From NCBI GenBank assembly GCA_014338405.1, contig JTDE01000163.1:250967-314966 (forward strand): a DNA stretch of 64,000 nucleotides, in the 5' to 3' direction. The notes beneath the pieces are model-generated. The model was given only the letters and a program-made list of their open reading frames with translations, was not told the DNA's origin and made no database searches. Numbering within the stretch: the first letter of the stretch is position 1; each line of letters opens with the position of its first letter. Shown here piece by piece: positions 25,840 to 37,462 of this stretch. Source of the DNA: Paragonimus skrjabini miyazakii. Taxonomy: Eukaryota > Platyhelminthes > Trematoda > Plagiorchiida > Troglotrematidae. A program made the position numbers and the translations under genes.

Positions 25840-27125
25840 GCCATAATTGATGCACTTATACATCCTCGTAAAAGCGTTTCCGGAATAGCATTCAACTGTA
25901 CAGATCTTGAAAGGCTTCCAGATACGTCCGAGTTAGTCAGTTCCGTCCAGCTGTTGAATGTTGAAAAGGTAACCGTATTTTCCCTCGATGCATGTTTGTT
26001 GTTCACAGAACACTCATAAGAACCGTTGACTACCTCTGTAGGTATATTCGTTCCTAAGATCTGGATGCGAGTTTACCCGAAGACAATCAAGCAGATGAAA
26101 TCAACTTGCAAGCAGAATGTGCAGTTCCAGATTGACAGAAAAATATACCGTCAGAAGGACGAATTTAGTATAGGATCACTAATAGGTCCACTGATGGCAG
26201 ATATCTTCATGACAGTGTTAGGATGAACTACGTTTTGTGAGATTACTGAGCAGAGCAATTTCTATAAGCGGTACACAAAGAATATGACTTGCGTGGTTAG
26301 AGAAACTGTTGGTCTAGATAGCCTGCTTACTGAAACGAACACAGCGCATCTTAATCTCAACTTTACACTCAATGCTAAGTAGAATGAATATATATCTTTC
26401 TCAGATGTATCACTGAATCGTCGTGCAGGTGGATCAATTCGGAGAGGTATTCAGACGACAGGGACCTGGGAAGGCCACTATACCCCCTTCTCCAGTTACG
26501 TACCTGTGATACAGAAAACAGATCTCGTTCATAGTTTGACACATAGATCTATGAAGATGTGCACTGATGACACGACTAAAGCATAAATGATACTCTTACG
26601 GCGGACATTTGCAGAGAATGCCTACATTAAAACTTTATTGATAGGTACAAGAAACTGACGACACGGGAAGCTGAACTCTTAAGTAAGGAAAATAAATTTA
26701 TTTACGTGACGCTAAACTACAAAGATGGGGTGTTGGCTGCATTGGTGACTAGTAGGATAAGGAACGCAATTGAAAAGACTTGCAACGTGGTATAACTGGA
26801 AATCTCGTTCAGACCTAACCCAGTAGTTCACGTACAACTCAAGGATACGTTATCTAAATGTGTGACCCCATACTCTGTTTAATCTTGCTCCTTTGAAGCA
26901 GGTTACGTCGGTCGCACAACCGATCGCCTTAATCAGAGGATGGTTGTGTGTACCACCCCATACAGGAGGGCTAGATGAAATCTTTTCGCAATGCAAGTCT
27001 GGCGGACTCCATTGGCTCAAGGTAAGAAGTCTCATCGGAAGTGGCCTTCCAGCTTATTTGTCACTTGACCGGTCACCAACCCAGAGGAGCCGAATTCTGT
27101 AATCTGGCCACCGGAGAAACGATCG
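25840..27125 (+). mobile_element. Penelope-like element (PLE) remnant: RT plus GIY-YIG
   Basis: Plus-strand frames carry the order of a PLE protein. A motif-A-like FSLDACLLFT lies at about 25960-25995. QFQIDRKIYRQKDEFSIGS and GPLMADIFM at about 26122-26215 are the PLE motif B region (usually Y-x-Q-x-D-G-x-x-M-G-S-P-x-G-P-x-x-A). NEYISFSDVSLNRRAGGS follows at about 26390. The linker includes a MKMCTDDTTKA segment at about 26545. GYVGRTTDRLNQRM at about 26900-26945 is the GIY-YIG endonuclease signature. Multiple stops and frameshifts show it is dead. PLEs pair an RT related to telomerase RT with a GIY-YIG nuclease. This copy belongs to a different subfamily from those at 42-45 and 55-57 kb. Confidence 0.8.
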
Positions 27126-27399
27126 TAATTCAGTCGCGCAATCCACAGTGGTGCGCTCAGAAGAAATTTCTCTAGGCCCTACGACTGCCATGACCCCAAG
27201 CTGCCTACTTGATTTATCCGGAGATGAATTGGGTCACCTAATGGTCATCTGATTCAAAACTGTTTGACGCAAGTATGTGACGAACTGTATTCGATTATGC
27301 TCACTTGACAACCATGAATAAGTCAAATGTTATATAAGTGACCCAATGATGTACAACTGAAAAACACACTTTGTCAAACCACATTTTACTGTTGGTTAG

Positions 27400-27528
27400 C
27401 TCATGGGGGCTATTCTAAAGAAAAAACCCGAGCAGCTGCAAGTTTTTAAGTGGCAACGTAAGCTCACTCGTTCGGAGAAAATCCCTCCTTTGCGTGCACA
27501 CACAAAGCAGACTTGTTTTGGTTGCTTT
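27400..27528 (+). CDS. Candidate exon, unknown protein
   Basis: A 129-base open segment starts three bases before an ATG, follows an acceptor (ttactgttggttag) and ends at a consensus donor (TTT followed by GTAAGT). Both ends are on codon boundaries. The peptide is strongly basic (MGAILKKKPEQLQVFKWQRK then LTRSEKIPPLRAHTKQ) and ends in a CFGCF motif. It may be internal to the gene carrying the 25247 exon, whose phase fits. Alternatively it may be a first coding exon, because the ATG lies right behind the acceptor, as in trans-spliced flatworm mRNAs. No homologue is recognised. Confidence 0.4.
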
Positions 27529-29499
27529 GTAAGTTATTGCATTCTAGTCTGTTCAGTTGATGTGGTAGCCTCAGGACTACAGCTCCACCACGAGGTGCAG
27601 ACTGGTTCACTTGCACTTGTTACTTAGTGTGAGTGTAGTAGATTTTGCCTAGCCAACCACTTGTACAGTTAACGGCATTTTTCTAAGAGGAGCAGTAATG
27701 TTCACCTGGGTGTTTTAGGTGTGATGAGAAGCCACGAAATCTAGAATAACTCTATGAGGGTCCCACAGGACTGTATGAGTATATTGAATCTGTATATAGG
27801 GCTGTGCATAGTTTCCAGTTCTCCTGTATTTATTTACTTTCGAATTAAAATGAAAGAAGTTTCCCTCATCCAGTAGATGTATATTTGAAGGGTCTTACTA
27901 AGGTTAAAATTTGAGACGAACGAGTGAAGTGTATGTGTGAATTGTTTAGTTAAAGGTGACAACCAAACAGCCTAGTGCTCTAGCCAATACGAAAGCATCT
28001 GCAGATTGGTTTGAGCAATACGTTTGAAGTTACGGTCTGAAACACGAGTTTGCCACCCCTCGGCATTAGTGTAGTGACGAAAAGCAGTTGCACTAAACTG
28101 CCCACGCTACTCCTCAGTAGTCAAGCAAGAGCATGTATTCGGATAGAGACGTAACAGAGGGAAAAACAAAAAACATTAGAGTACCTTTTGGCATGAAATG
28201 GCTTCTTTTTTTTACTTGGACTAGGCATTGATAACCGTAGCACCCGTGATGTTAATGGATAAACGTTACGGGCGAATGAGTGTTTGGTTGTTGTGGTGTT
28301 GAAGCGTATACCTCGTGTTTGAACAGGGCAGACAAAAGACTGATATGACACAATATATGCTCAAGCAGATTTCGCTGCATCTCTACTAGTGTTTACTGTA
28401 GACTGGTTAAAATATACAAAATTCCAAACCACACTACAATCACAGAAGTTCAAACTTCAAAATCGGTATACCCTCACGTGTTGAGTTTTCGAATAAACAA
28501 TCCTTATGGCATCCGCTTCCAACACTAGTGCCACTTCCTTCTGAACACAATTTCTGAGTCTATCACGAGTTAATATTCCGAACTTCTATGCAAGTGTTAA
28601 CTCTGATCTGACGTCTATTCACAATAATTTCCACTGTTAATACATATAAATTTCTGAACTACATTCAACGTAACTTCTTTGCCACTGCCACTAACCAAAG
28701 CGTTTACATAAAACACGGATGAACACAACGGGAACGCTTTGAACCACGTAGTCTTTAAAGGAAAATCATACCTAAATTTGAGGATAGGATGCATCAAACA
28801 TTATCACGAAATTTCCTAGCGCAGCATTTTATCCACTTGACGGATTATAATATTTTTGGTCTGCTCAATTACAATGCAAGGCTACGGATTCCCGATAAAG
28901 GACATAACGGGGATTCTAAATTGATTAATCACAATTTCCTCAGAAGCATTCCATTGGCGATTTTTAAAACACAGTCGTCGGCTTCCTTTTCAACCACAAA
29001 AGTATCGGTATGACTGTGAATTGTACAATGTGAAGTTTACATTTACGCTGAGATCACTCGTGATGACTAGGTGGCTGGGAAAGCTGTTGATCAAGTTAGC
29101 AGTCCAGGTGTTGGGTGAAACAATTATATTACATCAGGTGAATTTTCGAACATCGAAAAAGGTGCCTTTTCTAAAAAGCCATCACAACGATATCAGGAGG
29201 CTGTGGTCATCCACAACATTGCTACCACAAACAGTCTAAAAGAAGTGGAAAGTGTGGAATAAAAGGGATAATATTCATCTGCTTTTGAACCATCAAGAGA
29301 AGTAACTTGTAACAAAGTAGGTATGAGAGAACATGAGATAAACAGAGCCACCCAAAGTACTGATTATTAGCACCTTTTCTGAACCAGTCTAGTCTCTATG
29401 AGATTGAGCTTGTCATTTTGGCGGTCCGCTAGATTACACACAATCACTCATCTGACAGATTGAGGCTTCCAGCATTGAGCTATTTTGGAATCATTCCAG
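27529..29499. other. No firm feature
   Basis: Open frames at 28121-28351 (minus), 28789-29013 and 29021-29239 lack splice support. A short phase-compatible segment at 27569-27628, before a GTGAGT donor, would require an intron of only about 40 bases. Such introns occur in some flatworms, but the segment was not called. Confidence 0.35.
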
Positions 29500-29881
29500 T
29501 TTGTTAGATTGTAGCACTACACCGGATGTACCTGCTTCAATTTCCACTCAGAAGGCGAGAACACTTCCGCACCATAATTTTTTGTTTCAGACCGAATTTC
29601 GGTCGTGTACTCCAACCGCATCAAGCGTAACCTATTCGATCAGACAGAAAAACACTATCAAAACATCGTTTCGACCAAAACAGTCACACGGTGCAGTTGT
29701 GCACACACACAATGAAGTGAATCTGCCCTGTAATTTGGACCGCTCTGTTTCTTTTCGTCGTCCTCTATCGAGGTCGACGAAGTTGTTGGCAGGATACTGC
29801 TTATTCGCACATGCCTGTTTCTATTCGGACCAGCCGGTCAGCGTAACCGACCGCAGTTCCTGTTTGGAACTGGTCAATTGA
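29500..29881 (+). CDS. Candidate terminal exon, unknown protein
   Basis: A 127-codon open segment follows a strong acceptor (tggaatcattccag) and ends in TGA at 29879. It starts with one base of a split codon. The peptide is rich in serine, threonine, arginine and proline (TTPDVPASISTQKARTLPHH, TSFRPKQSHGAVVHTHNEV, SVSFRRPLSRSTKLL), which suggests a disordered tail. This is the longest coding-like frame in this part of the window. No internal strong donor is seen, so it would be a last exon. That conflicts with one gene running through to 57.7 kb, unless splicing is alternative or there are two genes. Confidence 0.35.
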
Positions 29882-31573
29882 GTTGGCTTGGCTAAACTTA
29901 CGCAGTTTTATTCAGAACGGAAATGCGCATTCTGCTTGCATGAATCGAATCTATAAGGGGGTATCTGAGCGCTACTTTAGCCTGAATGTATCTCCTCTCA
30001 ACATAACCACATTCATAACTGGAAAACGATAATTCGAAATCAAACAGATTAAAGAAAGCTAATATCATACGATCCTGCAATTTGTTTTTAAATAATCTTG
30101 AGTTGCCCTACACATCGATACAGCATACAAAGGTGCACAAATAAACAAATTCGAGCGTTTTAGAGCCATATTCAATTAATAGCTGGTAGTATGTAAATAG
30201 TATGGCTTCTACGAATAACAAGTTCATCTATGGGTTGCTGTGTGCTAACATTAAGAAATGTGATTATAAGTCATGTATTTTGTCCCGTATCTAACATACT
30301 TTCCTAATCGTTAGAAACATCTAAAGAACATCACAATGCAATGATTCATGGATCCCAAATATTATATCATTTATCGAGACACCCTCTCGTTCCTACCAGT
30401 CTATCTGTTCTACTGATGCATCTATCGCAGTAGTAATTGAGGAACCAGCAGGCGGTACATGGCAGTAATATCGCAAGTAGACTTGGTATCTGCTTAGGTA
30501 GAAGCAGTGGATTCACGTTCGACGTCAGCTGAATGGATTGCGTGTTTGTGGTTGACCTCATGGCGATATCGCTGGCAAAGTTCAGGTTATATAAAACCTA
30601 CCAACTGTTGAGTCCGTAATTATGTGTTTACAGCTTGTGAGTACTCCTGACATGGCTACTTCGACGTATGTATATGAAACACAGAACAGGGCGTAGTCGT
30701 TTACTGCATAGGTTAAACAAACAGTAATTAATCTCAAGAACGCGGTCGTAAACAGACCGTAAACTCAATTCACTAAATGTGAAAGCGTGTGATAAATAAT
30801 GTATGCCTAAATTCCAGAACGTCGCAAAGTAATCAATTTGCCGGAGGATTTGAGTCAGTACAAGTCAAATTATGCAGGTGTCCATGCAATTGTATTTTAC
30901 TTCATTGCCACTTAAAAGACAACGTGAATGTAACTGATTACAAAGCTTTAAGAGACAGCATTTTTCTTCTTATGGTAACATCTACTGAGACTTGTTCCAG
31001 CAAGTTATCCAGGATCACAACTAATGTACGTTTAAGTTGAGGGATGGTGTTTATATTTTCAAGATAATTATTTTGCTTTTACATGTAAGGTTGTTACCTC
31101 AGAAATCTGTTTGTCTTAATGTTTTGTAAAGGTAAATATGCCCAAGTGTTTCGACAGTTAGACAGACTATGGCGAAAAGTCAATCAGTGAAGTAGGATCT
31201 TTATTGTCCAGTCGGCACGTCACAGCGCTGCTTGCGTTAATATGTTGAATATATCATTCGGCATCTCATGTACGTCGTGTCTTCAACAGATGTAAATGTA
31301 CTGACCAGTCCCCACCTTCACTCATGATAATTTGAACCTGACAGAGGCAAACTTAAATGAAATGGCCCTAGCCGGTACGGAACAGACCACAGAAATGTGA
31401 TTGTTGCGCATATCTCTTTAAGATTTTGTATTTCGTCTATCAACAAAATCAAGAATCCAGTGACAACAATCAGTGGTCAACAGTCATTTCTAGTGGAAAG
31501 AATGATGACAAATGATTTAACACGGCGCAATCACCGTGTAGTTCCCTTCTGTTTGTGTATATTTGGTTTGAAG
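29882..31573. other. No recognised feature
   Basis: No repeat or gene is supported. Open frames at 30367-30561 (minus), 30789-31040 and 31397-31648 are unsupported, the last being an overlapping frame of the next exon candidate. Confidence 0.4.
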
Positions 31574-31767
31574 AAGAAGATGAAGGCAACGCATCAGATT
31601 TCATCACAGTTTATTCAAAACCAACTCGTGTGCGTCCGCCCGGAATAGAAAACAAACTATCATTTTCTCTCTTAATGACTGTTTCTGGGAATTTCGTGTT
31701 GATGTCAAAACAAATATTGGTAGAAGAGAAAGACCAATTGAACCTATGCCTAAGGATGGCATGTTAG
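31574..31767 (+). CDS. Candidate exon, unknown protein
   Basis: An open frame runs 84 codons from about 31516 to TAG at 31765-31767. A pyrimidine-rich acceptor (ttctgtttgtgtatatttgg...aag) would start the exon at 31574 with two bases of a codon. The peptide reads EDEGNASDFITVYSKPTRVR, then PPGIENKLSFSLLMTVSGNF and VLMSKQIL. A weak donor GTAGAA follows KQIL on a codon boundary. The exon is therefore either internal (31574-31716) or terminal (to 31767). Function is unknown. Confidence 0.3.
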
Positions 31768-32589
31768 AGCGCTTAGGAGAGGTATCGACACAGCACCTGA
31801 TGTACGAGGCTTTTCGAACAGAAACCTTTGTGTTTTCCATTAGAAGTTATTTATCAAAGACAGGCCACAAAGTCAACATCTCATGAGCATTTTGTTTCGA
31901 AATTACTTTCATTCTGTGGGAACCAAGGTTTTTATACATTCCTCTACTTTCAACACGATGCACCTGAGTTCAGACATTGGTACTGTAGGAGTTTGAGCAT
32001 CAGCTGTTCGTAATATTCGTACATGGAGCGACTGCATAATTACACAGTACTCAATGAGTTTTTGGCAGCTGGAAGAAATAACCTGGTGACTAGCGAGTAA
32101 CAGTTAAATGACCAATGATATTTTGATCACGTGAGTGAGCAAAATGAAATAGTTATCTGACTGCATTAGGGATTACTCTGTTAGGAACATTCCTATACAA
32201 GATATGAACCGCGAAACGTATGCACTTATAGGAATTTAAGAAGTTCGTACACAATTTGTAACTCTATGTTCATTTCAGTCGGAATAAATAATTGCTCAAA
32301 CTACACTGACAAAGAATTGATGTCCCTAAAGCGAAAATAGGTGTGTATGTGATTCTTGTGTACACAGAATTCGAAAATGTCGAGATGCAGACCACGCCGG
32401 TATCTTGTCGGGCAACAGACTTTTATAGTCAGAGTATAATATCAACAATAGCCACCTGCATGCGCGTACACACTTTTTCACGGATGATTAATTTTGCCAA
32501 GTCATCCGATTTGTGTTTCCAAAGGCAAGATGTCAAATAAAGTAGGAGTGTGAGAGCAAGTTGTTTAGGCAGCGATGGTTTGGAGAGAA

Positions 32590-33010
32590 ACATCATACGA
32601 AAAAGTATGTATATCGTATTGCTTTCCAGTTCCACAGTCCACTATAATTGTTTTATTTCTAACAGTTAGAGGGTAGAAGGGATAGTCAGTCGGCTGGTTA
32701 GGAAAGATCACTAAGTCCAGGGAAATGTAAAGTTTACGAACAATTGTTTCTGGACGCAAAGGGTCGCCTTCAGTCGATTGATTGCGACAGCCTCCGCAAA
32801 CCGCAATAGTCTTAGATTGGAGTGACGTAATAGGATTCTGAATGTACAAACCTGGTCGATAACGTGACCAGTGGTTAGGACATGTCTTGCGACTGCGGAC
32901 GCTGGCTGCTTGCGTGTTTCACCAACATTGTCGTTCTTCTGTAATACAGAGTTCTGTGCCCATTTAGGTAAATCTTCCTTCACTCTGGAGATTGATGGTT
33001 CTGAGCCCCT
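32590..33010 (-). mobile_element. PLE 3' fragment: GIY-YIG domain C-terminal part
   Basis: The minus strand encodes the segment after the GIY-YIG core (RVKEDLPKWAQNSVLQKN, NVGETRKQPASAVARHVL and LRLLRFAEAVAINRLK). It matches the plus-strand copies at 44.8-45.1 kb and 56.9-57.1 kb. The non-coding 3' flank (cagtcggctggttaggaaag, ctaagtccaggg) recurs at 35.3 and 42.5 kb. The element is 5'-truncated near 33010, just upstream of SISRVKED. It is one of three minus-strand fragments of this subfamily within 10 kb. Confidence 0.85.
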
Positions 33011-33729
33011 TATGCCAAGTCACCTGTTTCCCCGTACTTTACGCTAGGTGATTGTGTCCCACACTCTCGAAAACTTGTTACGGTCGGCAGTACGTGATCT
33101 AACCGTCGAAATCTGTACATCTTTGAAGAGTGACATGGTGGAAATGGTTGGCCTTCACTAACAAAACTATCATCCTAATTTCGTTGTTGTATGCAGGTTA
33201 GCAGCGCTTGAAACGTAAGATTGAAGACAAATATGAATGGTTTACTGCCCAAAAAGCTAGAAATGTTGTTCACCCTGAGCACTCACGTCGTAGACTAATA
33301 TCTTTTATTTAACCCCTTTGGTCTACGGTGAGACACCCCCAAAACCAAAACTGTCCAAGGTTGCTAAAGGATAGTCTCATCATGCAGACACCAGAATGTA
33401 ACCCATTTTAGGAGCACCATTCCACTATCTGCACACCTTCCTGGTTGCTCCAACCCGAATACCCAAATATAGAAATAGCAAGTCCTAGTGGTTAAGTCTC
33501 GACCCTTTCCCTTCTGTCTTTTTTCGTCCTGTACACAGTTTGCCTTTTTTCTTCAGGGTTGTATGACGGTTAAGTATCAGTGTGAACCACTGTTTTATTC
33601 CAATCTATGATGGTGATGATGCACAAACCCGTCAGTAAATTCCATAACCCCATTACCCAATAGCACTTTTATGTAATCTCGGCACCCAAGTAAAAGTGCT
33701 TTTCAGAAACTGACCGATACAGCTTCTGC
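33011..33729. other. No recognised feature
   Basis: AT-rich spacer between two PLE fragments of different subfamilies and opposite orientation. No reading frame or repeat was identified. Confidence 0.4.
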
Positions 33730-34110
33730 CTTCAGTAATTGTACTATCATACACTAAACCTGTATGAGAAATGTCCGCGAGACTATTGAGACCATACGGT
33801 ATCACGCTAGTGCGCAAGCCAACGGCAACAGTAAGAAGGGTAACACCAAAACCCGAAGAACTCAAGTCCGCCGACAGAAAAAATGGTATATACAAAATCC
33901 AATGCAATGACTACGGACAATACCAAGAGACACGATCAAATTTCTATGATCTCCGTCAACGAGGACCAAACAGGTCACATCTTCGATCTGAGTACCGCAG
34001 AAATTCCTACTCAGGCAAAAACCACAAAAGCAAAAACTTTCTCGAGGCTTGGTACTCATCAGCTAAATCAATAAACAAACACATCCAACTGAAAAATATC
34101 TGAGAAGCAA
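33730..34110 (+). mobile_element. PLE fragment: GIY-YIG endonuclease domain, second subfamily
   Basis: Three plus-strand frames together spell a GIY-YIG domain. LLRPYGITLVRKPTATVRR lies at about 33783. KNGIYKIQCNDYGQY is the GIY half at about 33880-33925, and its YIG half is degraded. RHDQISMISVNEDQTGHIFD lies at about 33931-33992. NFLEAWYSSAKSINKHIQ, a hallmark of this nuclease subfamily, lies at about 34037-34092. Two frameshifts break it. The domain would nick target DNA for insertion. No reverse transcriptase is seen upstream, so the copy is 5'-truncated. Confidence 0.8.
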
Positions 34111-34479
34111 TGTGAACCAAAGAGTGGAGGAGGTGTGAACGCCGTCAGGCTCAAATGTCGGCAAACGCGAACGCAGCAACTTTGACGCATCGGGCCAGTG
34201 ATCAAAATGGGATATTGGATGATCAATGGGATCGAATTCCAAAAAAAGACGTAACCAATCCAGTCAAAGGACAAGGACCAACTAAACATATTCAGCGTGC
34301 AAGATCAATAGCAAAAGGAAGCAGCCAATCAGACTCCGGATCAAAGGTTCAGAAAGTGTAGAAAGTAAACAATCGAGCCTCAGGTCAAAATTGGAAGGCA
34401 ACAAAAAACAATCACTGGTAATTCGGGCCAAAGGTCAAAACAACAGAAGTTGACCGGTCAGAAAGTGAGGTCATGATGC

Positions 34480-34670
34480 CAATTGACTCTGGTATATAAG
34501 TGCAGGCATACATCATACTTCCTCAGACCCTACGCTCAGACATATACGTCGAAACAATTACACACCCATGATGTCACTTGGCTTGGTGATGAAACGCTTG
34601 CAATTTAAATGCCAAGCTCAGCTAAAATCCCAATACCTAACTCTTCAACCTGAGCTATGAACAACAACAC
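34480..34670 (+). promoter_or_regulatory. PLE terminal region with TATA box and hammerhead-like motif
   Basis: Downstream of the GIY-YIG fragment lie a TATA-like ggtatataagtgcagg (about 34489) and a sequence resembling a hammerhead ribozyme. The latter has a degraded CUGANGA box (cccatga, 34565-34571) and a stem II made of TCAC (34574-34577) pairing with GTGA (34586-34589). GAAA follows at 34591-34594, and a stem GCTTG...CAAGC spans 34596-34617. PLE terminal repeats are known to carry hammerhead motifs. Two core changes suggest that this copy is inactive. The ribozyme call is inference from pattern. Confidence 0.45.
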
Positions 34671-35199
34671 CATTGTTTCTAGCTTTCAGAGATTTGAAGC
34701 TTCACCTGCGTGCTTCCACGGTTAGTCTTGTCGTTGTCATGCTAGTTTGTCCCAGTAACAAACATTAGCTGGCTTTAATAACTTTCAAATTTTTAGCTTA
34801 TTTGATATAAAGAAGTTCTTTTTATCGAATGCATTCGTATTGGTGAGTTCGCTAAATTATCTTATAATGGTGAAGACTGTCAGTTTTAGTGAAGGTTATG
34901 ATGTTCCGTGAAACTCCACAATTGATCTCCAAACATAAACAGATGATTTATAATTAAAGGCTATCAAAGATAACCGATCAAATATTGCAAAACATGAAAC
35001 TTCACAGAATTTTGCTGAACGAATTAGTAAATCGAAGAATTGCATGTACGTAATCGACTTAACGTTTAAAGGTATATTTGGTAAAGTGGTTTGTCTTCGG
35101 TATTTAAATAGCAATTATCTGAAAGCATGGACTATGTCAAACGGGATGAAAAGTGAATAATTGTAGTCAGCATAAGCACTTTTTTGAACAGAACAGTCA

Positions 35200-35620
35200 G
35201 AAAACCAAAACTGATATATACAAACATTTCGTAATGACTCGTAAGTACCAAATTTACAACATAAAACGGTGTTTTTATGTCGAACAGTAAGGGCGGGGTA
35301 GGATGGATAGTCAATCAGTGGGTTAGAAAAGGTTACTAAGTCCAGGGAGGGGTCAGGTTTACGAACAATTGTTTCTGGACCCACATGGACGGCTACAATC
35401 TATTGATTATAACCGCTTCTGCAAACCGCAAGAATCTTGGATCGCAGTGATGTGACAGGATTCTGAATGCACAAACTGTGTCGATAACGTGATTAGTGGT
35501 TAGGACGTGTCTTAAGACTGCGAACATAAGTTGTTTGTGTGTTTCAGCGACACTGTCGTTATTCTGTACTACAGAGTTCTACAACCATACATAAGTCTTA
35601 CGTGCTGCTTCCAAACTGTA
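35200..35620 (-). mobile_element. PLE 3' fragment: GIY-YIG C-terminal part and 3' flank
   Basis: The sequence parallels the 32.6-33.0 kb copy in the same orientation. It shares the 3' flank (gggttagaaaaggttactaa, aagtccaggg) and a degraded reading frame for the region after the GIY-YIG core (near ccgcaagaatcttggatc and gttaggacgtgtctt). The outermost 3' end (gactcgtaagtaccaaattt) also occurs at 42.44, 45.14 and 57.24 kb. It is 5'-truncated at about 35600. Confidence 0.8.
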
Positions 35621-35999
35621 AACGTCCAACAATTCCAATAAGTCCGAAAACGCTTATAATAATCTTTGTAACTTTACTCCCTCCGTTTGTTTACATTTTC
35701 TCATGTTCACTTGCAATAAGGTTCCATCATCCGCATGCGGAAGTTCGTTTGATGAATGTGTCCCTTCATCTCGATTTTCAGACGTAAACTCTGATTCATT
35801 TTTATAACTTATTCTGTACCAATGTTCACCACGTGGTATGTAACATCATAATGACATGCATAAATACGTCATCTAGTGATCTGTACTACATAGATTTACT
35901 TTTTTGACACTCTTTAGAGTCCATCTATCATGCTTTAATTTGTTAAGCACCTGCTGGTACGCTGCAACTTCGTTTAAAACAACGAAGAATTGTGCTCAG

Positions 36000-36247
36000 T
36001 CACCGCTGGAGAGCACCGATTTTTGTCTATCTCTTCCTGCTTCCCAGCGAAACCAGTTTTAAGTTGCACTCAGTACCAGGAGAGTGTAGGTGGACGGGAC
36101 GTTGCATGGAATTTCGACCTTGACATCCGTGCATTCAGCAGTATTGTGAACTGCGTTTCCGACAGCATTATTGTTCCAACTACGTTCCACGACAGCCAAA
36201 TGAAGTACGCAGTCGACTTGAGTAACCGCAAACTACTGGTTCATTAG
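36000..36247 (+). CDS. Candidate exon, unknown protein
   Basis: An open frame of about 82 codons follows an acceptor (attgtgctcag) and stops at TAG 36245. Codon use looks coding. Segments include HRFLSISSCFPAKPVLSC, GGRDVAWNFDLDIRAFSS and VPTTFHDSQMKYAVDLSNRK. A weak donor (GTTCAT after KLL, 36239) on a codon boundary would join it in phase to the next segment at 36356 across an intron of 117 bases. Otherwise it is terminal. Not recognised. Confidence 0.35.
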
Positions 36248-36355
36248 TAGAATAATCACAAACTTATCGTTACACACTATTAGTCGTAGTCCCATATACA
36301 ATTCAGTGAACCCCTTTCGAACATAAGCATTAGACTTGAGTGTTGCTCTTTTCAG

Positions 36356-36517
36356 AGTTTATCAGTTATGCATATCTTTGTCGATGCAGGGAGTAGAACT
36401 CCAGCCAGGCTCTATGAGACAACCGACTTCACACTGAGGACGACTGAATTGTCATATGCAAACGCTTTGTCATATTCTCCAGGAAGTCATGGTCAGACCA
36501 CCCGAACGTCCTATTAA
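36356..36517 (+). CDS. Candidate exon, unknown protein
   Basis: An excellent acceptor (tgttgctcttttcag) opens a 53-codon frame starting on a codon boundary and ending in TAA at 36515. The peptide contains SLSVMHIFVDAGSRTPARLY and ETTDFTLRTTELSYANALSY. A possible donor (GTCAGA) near 36491 would end it earlier. Its phase is compatible with the preceding segment at 36000-36238. Function is unknown. Confidence 0.35.
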   Translation, partial: SLSVMHIFVDAGSRTPARLYETTDFTLRTTELSYANALSYSPGSHGQTTRTSY

Positions 36518-36869
36518 TACCAGTTGCTGACCCAACTGCTGAGACCTATCCAAGTTGAAACACCGAAGTTAATAAACTTGTTGAGCGATATTTTGATTAT
36601 TGACAAGCAGTAGGGAAGTAGTGGCGACAAATATGCACACTACTGACTAACTTGAACAAAGGCAAAACTCAAATATTACGTTCATTTTCGAGAGGAACTG
36701 ACTGAGCTCCCATAAATTGTGATTAAAGTTCAATTTATTTGAAGCCAAAATCCCTACTGCTTCTCGATAGAATTTGTGTATCTGTAAGAAACCGTGACAA
36801 TGAGGAAAGTAACAGCCAATGCTAGTGTTAGTAGAGAGAAATGCATAGGGTTGAGAAATATTTAAGGGA

Positions 36870-37305
36870 TACAGCAAGACGGTGAATGCGCAGAAAGTTG
36901 GATGAAAGGAATGTCAAACATAGGTGCAGAACTACCTTTCAAAACAACGACAATTATACGTGTGACTTGTTTCTGAAGGTCCTCCAAAATAAAATGCTAG
37001 CCACACAAAAACTCTGTTCCAAGAAGAGGCAAAAGAAGCTGAAAGATACGAGCGGACAAACTTCTGTATGAGTGACGATAGAATTTTCAGTTTAAAAACG
37101 CAGTAAAAGTTAAGTCCACAATAGTAAGCAGCAAACCAGCAGTTCGCTCAAGCGAAGACCTGTCGTACTTGTTTAAGCGTGTTTCAGAAGACTGTGGCGA
37201 CCACCCATATGAGAATACTTTGGCTCTAGTGAAACGAATCTACTCTGTAGACCACATCAAGTAGAAATTTGGTGAACGATGGATGCCCACAACAGCCAGA
37301 GAATA
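36870..37305 (+). other. Coding-like debris beside a repeat, unidentified
   Basis: Two open plus-strand segments sit here. One is basic (36886-37071, containing LQNKMLATQKLCSKKRQKK). The other has no start codon and lies at about 37110-37260 (AVRSSEDLSYLFKRVSEDCG, YENTLALVKRIYSVD), continuing after a stop. They lie just upstream of a block shared with 56.19-56.27 kb, so they may be part of a decayed repeated element rather than host exons. No family was recognised. Confidence 0.3.
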
Positions 37306-37369
37306 GATAACCGTCTCATTGACAAGTAGTGCCAACGTTGTGAGGCAGAAGCTGATTACAGGGCATCTT

Positions 37370-37430
37370 CGCCAAATATAGCACGACTGAAGCCAAACAG
37401 TTTGGGCGTCGTGTTTAACATGTTATTAAT
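37370..37430 (-). repeat. Block shared with 56.19-56.27 kb
   Basis: The reverse complement of this block (atgttaaacac, acgcccaaactgtttggctt, atatttggcgaagat) is clearly related to plus-strand sequence at about 56193-56270. In both places it lies next to a copy of the hairpin repeat described at 37463. The two blocks therefore travel together as one element. Confidence 0.6.
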
Positions 37431-37462
37431 AAGTAGACTGAGAAGAGCATAATGTTGCGAGC

